A stretch of DNA of 10,963 nucleotides, taken from assembly GCA_002361235.1 (NCBI GenBank), contig DESI01000045.1, positions 1-10,963 of the forward strand, in the 5' to 3' direction. This document shows positions 6,365-10,963 of this stretch, in pieces. A program made the translations under genes and the position numbers. Source of the DNA: Porphyromonadaceae bacterium UBA3318 (GTDB taxonomy: Bacteria; Bacteroidota; Bacteroidia; Bacteroidales; Muribaculaceae). The notes below the pieces were generated by a model that was not told the origin of the DNA, searched no databases, and was given only the letters and a program-made list of their open reading frames with translations. Within the stretch, counting starts at the first letter, position 1. Every line of letters starts with the position of its first letter.

Positions 6365-9300
6365 ATGGAACTTGAAATATACTCGAAAGATGGTAGTCTG
6401 AAGCTCTCGGTTGAGCCTAAAGACAACAGTACCCAGACAGAGGAAATCCAGTCAGGGAATACGCTGATGCTGTATTTCGTTCTGCCCCGACGGGTCGCGC
6501 TCGAGGTCAATGACTACGTTGATTTCATGGGCCGGCGCTACTGGATTGTCGAAAAATACCACCCTGTGCAGAAATCTACAGTCGAATGGGAGTATTCGCT
6601 GAAGTTCTACGCTCTGGAGAATCTTATATCGCGCTTCCTTGTCCTGAATACGACTGACGGAGAGACGGAGCCGGTATTTTCACTGACGGCCACGGCACGC
6701 GAGCATGTGGCGCTTATTGTCAAAGCTATTAATTCCGGCTTCGGAACCAACATCTGGAAAGTCGGCGCGGTTGAATTCAGCAACAACATCACGATTGACT
6801 ACCGGGGCAAATACTGTAACGATGCTCTGAAAGCCATCGCTGATGAAACCGGACTTGAGTATTGGACAGAGGGTACTACAGTCAACCTGTGCCGTTGTGA
6901 ATACGGCGAACAGATAACGCTGGGCTATAAGAACGGCCTTGCTAAAATTCAGGCGGATGTGGCTGATAATGCCAAGGTCTATACCCGTCTTTTTCCAATT
7001 GGCTCCTCAAAAAACATAGATCCGTCGGACTACGGTCACAGCCGTCTGCAACTTCCCGGAGGTGCGCAATATGTGGATATCAATACAGACAAGTACGGTA
7101 TAATCCATCACTATGAGGAAAACGCCTTTGCCACGATATTTCCGCGCTATACGGGCACAGTCAGCAGCGTGCGCAGTGAGGAGCGCACGGGCGATGACGG
7201 CGAGAAGTTTACCGTGTACTTCTTTAAGGACAAGGCGCTCCCGTTTGACCCCAATCAGTACGAAATCGGGGGCCTGGTCAAGCGTGTGACCTTTCAGGAG
7301 GGCAGCGAGCTGGCCGGTCTCGGCGACGATGACAACGGTACGCACTATTTTGAGGTCGACTTCAACAGCGATACACGGGAATTTGAAATAATCACACAGT
7401 TCAAGGACGCGATGCAATTGCCCGGAGGTGTGCTAGTGCCTAAAGCCGGTGACCGTTACATACCGTGGAACATCCGGATGCCTCAGGAATACTACGCTCT
7501 TGCCGAGGCGGAATATCTTGAAGCGGTCCACGACTATAACGACAGTCATTGTGTGGATATTTCCTGTTATAAGGCCCCGACGGACTATGTCGATATTGAT
7601 GCCCGCGGACTGGTGGATATCCATGTAGGTCAGCGTGTGCGTCTCGAAAGTCCCGATTTTTTTCCTGAAACCGGATATAAGGATAGCCGGATAACCCGTA
7701 TAACGCGTAAAGTCAACCGTCCGTCGCAGATGGATCTCGAAATAAGTGACGCTACGAGCCGTGGCCTGATACAGAAGATAACCAACGACATTGAGGATGT
7801 AAGGAGCTTCGCACGGTCAATAAGCGCATCGCTGACACTGCCGGATATTCTCCGCACCGGAGACCAGACGCGTCCGACGGACAATAACCTGTTTTCAGCC
7901 CGCCGTACACAGGCGGAGTTTCTGTCTAAAATCAAGGATGACCGCAGTAAAGGCCAGATAGCATCGGACAAAGGCTTTGAGGTAGGTGACTATCTCGCGG
8001 GCGTATCGGGAGCTAAAATCGGCAAAGATGCCGAAACCGGGCAGACGTTTGGCGAGATGGATAGGCTGTTTGTCCGCATCAAGGCATACTTTGAAACTCT
8101 CACCATTATAAATGCGGATTCTCTCGCCGGGGAGCAACGTATCACTCCCGGCGGAGGCGTGAAGTGTACGTCAGTCGAGGTGCTTGACGATGTTTACCGC
8201 TGCTACTTCCTATCGGAGCAGGACAGCGAGAAAACCGAGACGAAAATCATAGCCGGAGACCAAGCGATAGCGCAGATGTTCAACGCCAAGACCGGCACGT
8301 CCAATAAAGTCAGCAACCACCGCTACTGGCGACTTGTCACGGCTGTGAGCAATGATGCATATACCAACGACTCCGGCAACCGTTACGGTTATATCGACCT
8401 TTCAAAGGCAGACTGCGAGAAAGGAAGCGACATACCGCAGGCAGGTGACACCATCGTGCAGTTTGGCAACCGCACAGACCGTACTCGTCAGGCTGCAATG
8501 GTGTTCAGCACAGTTGATGCTGACGCACCTTCAATCAAGCTGTTTACCGGAATAGATTCTTATTCTCTTGCGGGCAAGGATATTGTCTCTTATGGCTATG
8601 ACCCAGTCAAAGGCAACGCCTATTTCAACTGTTACGGCGACACTTACATAGGCTCCCGGAACGGAAAAACATTTATTAAATATGACGAAGCGACCGACTC
8701 GTTTGACATAAAAGCGAAAATTTCTGTCTTGTCTACCATAGATGGAAAAACGCTCAATGATTACTTCTCCAGCCTCATCCCGGAGCTTAAGCAGGAGGAC
8801 ATCGAGTCCTTTGTTGACAACATCGTCAACCCGAAGATAGAGAGGATCCAGGACCAGATTGACGGGGTGATAGAGTCGTTCTTTGGCTTTGGCGCGCCGA
8901 CGCTGAATAACTATCCAGCCAACGAGTGGACTACCGACGAGGAGCGCAGGGCGCACGAGCGCGACACCTACACCGACCGTACGGAGTATGTGGACGATAC
9001 AACAACGCCGACAGCCGGGCAGTCGTGGAAGTGGCAGTACACCTCACCCACGGACTACGGATGGGTGAAGATCGCCGACTCCGACGCGGTAAAGGCTCTG
9101 CTCGACGCAGCCAAGGCTCAGGACACCGCAGACAGCAAACGCCGTAATTTCACGGCCCAGCCCGTGCCGCCCTACGACGAGGGGGACCTTTGGGTGAACG
9201 CGACCTACCCTCCGGACACGACCAAGGAAACGCGAGATCCAGCCAACGGCAGGTATTACCTTGACATACTCCGGTGTAACCCGAACGTACATAAGGCTAC

Positions 9301-10963
9301 GGGCGCGGCGTTCGCTATCTCGGACTGGGGCCTGGCCTCGAACTACACCGATGACACCACCGCCCGGAAAGCTCTGTCGCAGATTGCGGGATATGAATAT
9401 CTCAAAAACGCTCTGTTGCCTGAGAACCCCACAGAGATATACAGCGGACTTATAATATCCACGATGCTGTCGCTGGGCTATAAGGATCAGGCCGGTCTGC
9501 GTCACACCATGGCGGGAATGAACGGCTCATGGGTAGACTCTCTGGGCGGTCGCACAATCGCGGCTTGGTATGGCGGCGATATGGCCGATATGTTTGACGC
9601 CAACGACAACCGTGTACTGCTCCTGTCGGGTATGCGTCCTGCGGCGTCGCTGATACGCATGGACGGATCGGCCTATTTTGCCAAAGGCAACATCAATTTC
9701 CGCGCGGACGGCTCCGGTTGGTTAGGGAATGACCTTACGGGGATAAAATTTGCCGCCGACGGAAGCATGACCTTTGGGTCGGGCATCAAGTTCGACGTTA
9801 CGAACGTCACGGGCCTTAACGACACCCTTACATCGCTTGCCAACTTTAATATCGGATTGTCTGAGTTGCTTAGGCCGTGTGACGCCCAGGATAACGAAAT
9901 CTCGTGGGCTGAGGCCACGCAGAGCGATGGCGCAGGAGGCATAAGGGCCAAGTCAATAAAGGCCAAGGTGGGATTGTGGACTGACTTGTATTTGTCTGCA
10001 CTCGGACATAACCCTAACAGTGGTATAGGCACACCGGGCATCACCGCTCTCTCGGAGCTTACGGATGTGGCACTCTCGGCCCCGTCGGCGGGTCAGGTGC
10101 TCGCTTTTGACGGGACGCGGTGGATCAACCATACGATTAATGCGGGATTGGACGAGGCGGCGCTGGCGCAGTATCTGACGAGCCACAGCTATGCCACGCA
10201 GGCGTGGGTGCGGCAGCAGGGGTATGTGACGAGCCTTGGTGTCAATGGCAATAATCTCACTTGGACTAAGGGAGGGACTGTCAATAACATCACGGTGCCG
10301 TTTGCCACGTACAGCAATGTGAGCAAGTGGCTTAATACCGGTGGTGGCAAGATAGATGCCAACACGCTTGAGGCGTCGGGTAATCTCACATTTTTCGGCG
10401 AGATTGACAATACAAGCAGCAATATACCCGTGACAGCGGGATGGCAAAACTCGCTCATCAATATCGGTCTGCATCATAACAATACTGCGGCACAGTTGTA
10501 TTTTTCCGCTGGCCAAAATATGTTTTTCCGCCCGAGCAAGACGGCCGCATGGCGCACAATCCTCGATACCGAAAACTATGCGGCGACGCTCAATAATAAG
10601 TATGTGACGGTGGACACGGCTCAGACGATTACGGGGCTGAAGACATTTACGTTCTACACACGCATCGAAAAAGCGCTGATGTTTAAGAATTCAGCTGCCA
10701 CAACCGGAATCTATTTGGCTCCGGGTGCCAGCGGCGAACTCGCTTTATATACGCACTCCAACTACTCATACGCCGGGCGAATTGGCCAAATATCATATAC
10801 TGGAGCACTGACAATGAACTCCTTTGTCAAGTCCGGCGGCACGGCCACTCAGATACTTTTGGCCGATGGCTCGGTGGGCGATGAGCTTGCATATCTGCGT
10901 TACCGTGGTGCTACCTCCACTGCGGGCGAGAGTACGCTGTGGTCTCAGATAGGTCTCAAATCA
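6365..10963 (+). CDS. Tail hub (Tal-like) fused to central fibre / receptor-binding protein, 3' end outside window
   Basis: The frame is open for 1533 codons from ATG 6365 to the window edge with no stop. An in-frame TAA at 6350-6352 makes this ATG the first start. Residues 1 to about 460 look like a tail hub of the Tal/prophage-endopeptidase type: an early beta domain, then a helix with AIADETGLEYWTEGTTVNL (residues about 157-175). Residues about 465-490 are helical, a possible trimerisation or linker coil. Residues about 493-580 (ILRTGDQTRP onward) and about 700-790 (GIDSYSLAGKDIVSYGY) are beta-rich fibre domains. Residues about 843-945 contain GAPTLNNYPANEW and AKAQDTADSKRRNF, then QPVPPYDEGDLWVN, a linker/fibre unit that I recall from gut phage tail proteins. 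Residues 1232-1255 (LTDV...GQVLAFDGTRWIN), 1270-1288 (YLTSHSYATQAWVRQQGYV) and 1414-1430 (VTVDTAQTITGLKTFTF) are recurrent tail fibre motifs. No catalytic motif was recognised. Confidence 0.9.
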   Translation, partial: MELEIYSKDGSLKLSVEPKDNSTQTEEIQSGNTLMLYFVLPRRVALEVNDYVDFMGRRYWIVEKYHPVQKSTVEWEYSLKFYALENLISRFLVLNTTDGETEPVFSLTATAREHVALIVKAINSGFGTNIWKVGAVEFSNNITIDYRGKYCNDALKAIADETGLEYWTEGTTVNLCRCEYGEQITLGYKNGLAKIQADVADNAKVYTRLFPIGSSKNIDPSDYGHSRLQLPGGAQYVDINTDKYGIIHHYEENAFATIFPRYTGTVSSVRSEERTGDDGEKFTVYFFKDKALPFDPNQYEIGGLVKRVTFQEGSELAGLGDDDNGTHYFEVDFNSDTREFEIITQFKDAMQLPGGVLVPKAGDRYIPWNIRMPQEYYALAEAEYLEAVHDYNDSHCVDISCYKAPTDYVDIDARGLVDIHVGQRVRLESPDFFPETGYKDSRITRITRKVNRPSQMDLEISDATSRGLIQKITNDIEDVRSFARSISASLTLPDILRTGDQTRPTDNNLFSARRTQAEFLSKIKDDRSKGQIASDKGFEVGDYLAGVSGAKIGKDAETGQTFGEMDRLFVRIKAYFETLTIINADSLAGEQRITPGGGVKCTSVEVLDDVYRCYFLSEQDSEKTETKIIAGDQAIAQMFNAKTGTSNKVSNHRYWRLVTAVSNDAYTNDSGNRYGYIDLSKADCEKGSDIPQAGDTIVQFGNRTDRTRQAAMVFSTVDADAPSIKLFTGIDSYSLAGKDIVSYGYDPVKGNAYFNCYGDTYIGSRNGKTFIKYDEATDSFDIKAKISVLSTIDGKTLNDYFSSLIPELKQEDIESFVDNIVNPKIERIQDQIDGVIESFFGFGAPTLNNYPANEWTTDEERRAHERDTYTDRTEYVDDTTTPTAGQSWKWQYTSPTDYGWVKIADSDAVKALLDAAKAQDTADSKRRNFTAQPVPPYDEGDLWVNATYPPDTTKETRDPANGRYYLDILRCNPNVHKATGAAFAISDWGLASNYTDDTTARKALSQIAGYEYLKNALLPENPTEIYSGLIISTMLSLGYKDQAGLRHTMAGMNGSWVDSLGGRTIAAWYGGDMADMFDANDNRVLLLSGMRPAASLIRMDGSAYFAKGNINFRADGSGWLGNDLTGIKFAADGSMTFGSGIKFDVTNVTGLNDTLTSLANFNIGLSELLRPCDAQDNEISWAEATQSDGAGGIRAKSIKAKVGLWTDLYLSALGHNPNSGIGTPGITALSELTDVALSAPSAGQVLAFDGTRWINHTINAGLDEAALAQYLTSHSYATQAWVRQQGYVTSLGVNGNNLTWTKGGTVNNITVPFATYSNVSKWLNTGGGKIDANTLEASGNLTFFGEIDNTSSNIPVTAGWQNSLINIGLHHNNTAAQLYFSAGQNMFFRPSKTAAWRTILDTENYAATLNNKYVTVDTAQTITGLKTFTFYTRIEKALMFKNSAATTGIYLAPGASGELALYTHSNYSYAGRIGQISYTGALTMNSFVKSGGTATQILLADGSVGDELAYLRYRGATSTAGESTLWSQIGLKS
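8891..9199 (+). other. Central-fibre linker domain within the hub/fibre protein
   Basis: This segment encodes residues about 843-945. It contains GAPTLNNYPANEWTTDEER, then a Trp/Tyr-rich strand region (WKWQYTSPTDYGWVKI), a helix (LLDAAKAQDTADSKRR) and QPVPPYDEGDLWVN. I recognise this as a recurring unit in tail proteins of gut phages. It appears once here. The helix could form a trimeric coil between the hub and the distal fibre. The function is inferred from its position. Confidence 0.5.
10058..10963 (+). other. Distal receptor-binding repeat region
   Basis: This segment encodes residues from about 1232 to the window edge. It strings together three known types of tail fibre motif: the LTDV...GQVLAFDG unit, the YATQAWVRQQGY unit and the QTITGLKTFTF unit. 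Each is a short beta motif typical of trimeric receptor-binding fibres. The C-terminal tip, where host specificity and any intramolecular chaperone would lie, is outside the window. Confidence 0.6.

Noticed and set aside
6354..6401. A 15-codon frame with its own ATG just before the hub gene
   Set aside because: It overlaps the hub start, is very short, and shows no leader-peptide or attenuator features.
9953..10516. A 187-codon antisense open frame, with another antisense frame of 153 codons at 9044-9505
   Set aside because: Both lie fully opposite the long hub/fibre gene, have Arg/Val/His-rich low-plausibility translations, and are explained by its strong third-position G/C bias.
10058..10963. 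Diversity-generating retroelement variable repeat or shufflon-type inversion site
   Set aside because: No near-duplicate template, reverse transcriptase or inverted recombination repeats are visible here; the relevant gene end lies outside the window.

Overview
The window is a piece of a tailed-phage (or prophage) structural module, with every supported gene on the + strand and packed with gaps of 2-21 bases. The host is most likely a gut member of the Bacteroidales (Bacteroides, Parabacteroides or Muribaculaceae type). The reasons are A/T-rich rather than clear Shine-Dalgarno sequence before most starts, moderate GC with frequent ATA isoleucine codons, a BACON-like immunoglobulin fold on the tail tube protein, and tail proteins whose wording resembles Bacteroidales prophages. 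These host and family calls come from recalled family features, not from a database search.

Layout: (a) 1-696 holds the end of an upstream gene whose reading frame is unresolved and a 216-residue protein with an N-terminal hydrophobic/lipobox-like segment, a coiled coil and a C-terminal membrane segment, a topology like a one-piece spanin. (b) 700-1428 is the major tail tube protein with a C-terminal BACON-like domain. (c) 1432-2150 is the tail assembly chaperone pair, arranged like lambda G/GT: a 159-residue protein plus a longer product of about 239 residues that needs a -1 ribosomal frameshift near the A-run at 1892-1897. (d) 2157-5882 is the 1241-residue tape measure protein. (e) 5885-6343 is a small tail-tip protein in the position of Dit. 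(f) 6365 to the end of the window is one uninterrupted frame of 1533 codons without a stop. It starts as a tail hub/Tal-like protein and continues into central-fibre and receptor-binding type repeats.

The order tube, frameshifted chaperones, tape measure, distal tail, hub/fibre, with no sheath gene among them, fits a long non-contractile tail (siphovirus form). Taking the usual 1.5 angstrom per tape-measure residue, the tail would be very roughly 185 nm long. The genes would work together: chaperone and chaperone-extension coat the tape measure, the tube polymerises around it from the tip complex, and the long hub/fibre protein makes host contact.

No stretch of more than 300 bases lacks a gene. 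I see no tRNA, CRISPR array, insertion sequence, attachment site, convincing terminator or promoter. I do not see an entirely new system here. The points most worth checking are the frameshift signal, the overlap at the left edge with its spanin-like protein, the BACON-decorated tube, and the very long hub-fibre fusion.
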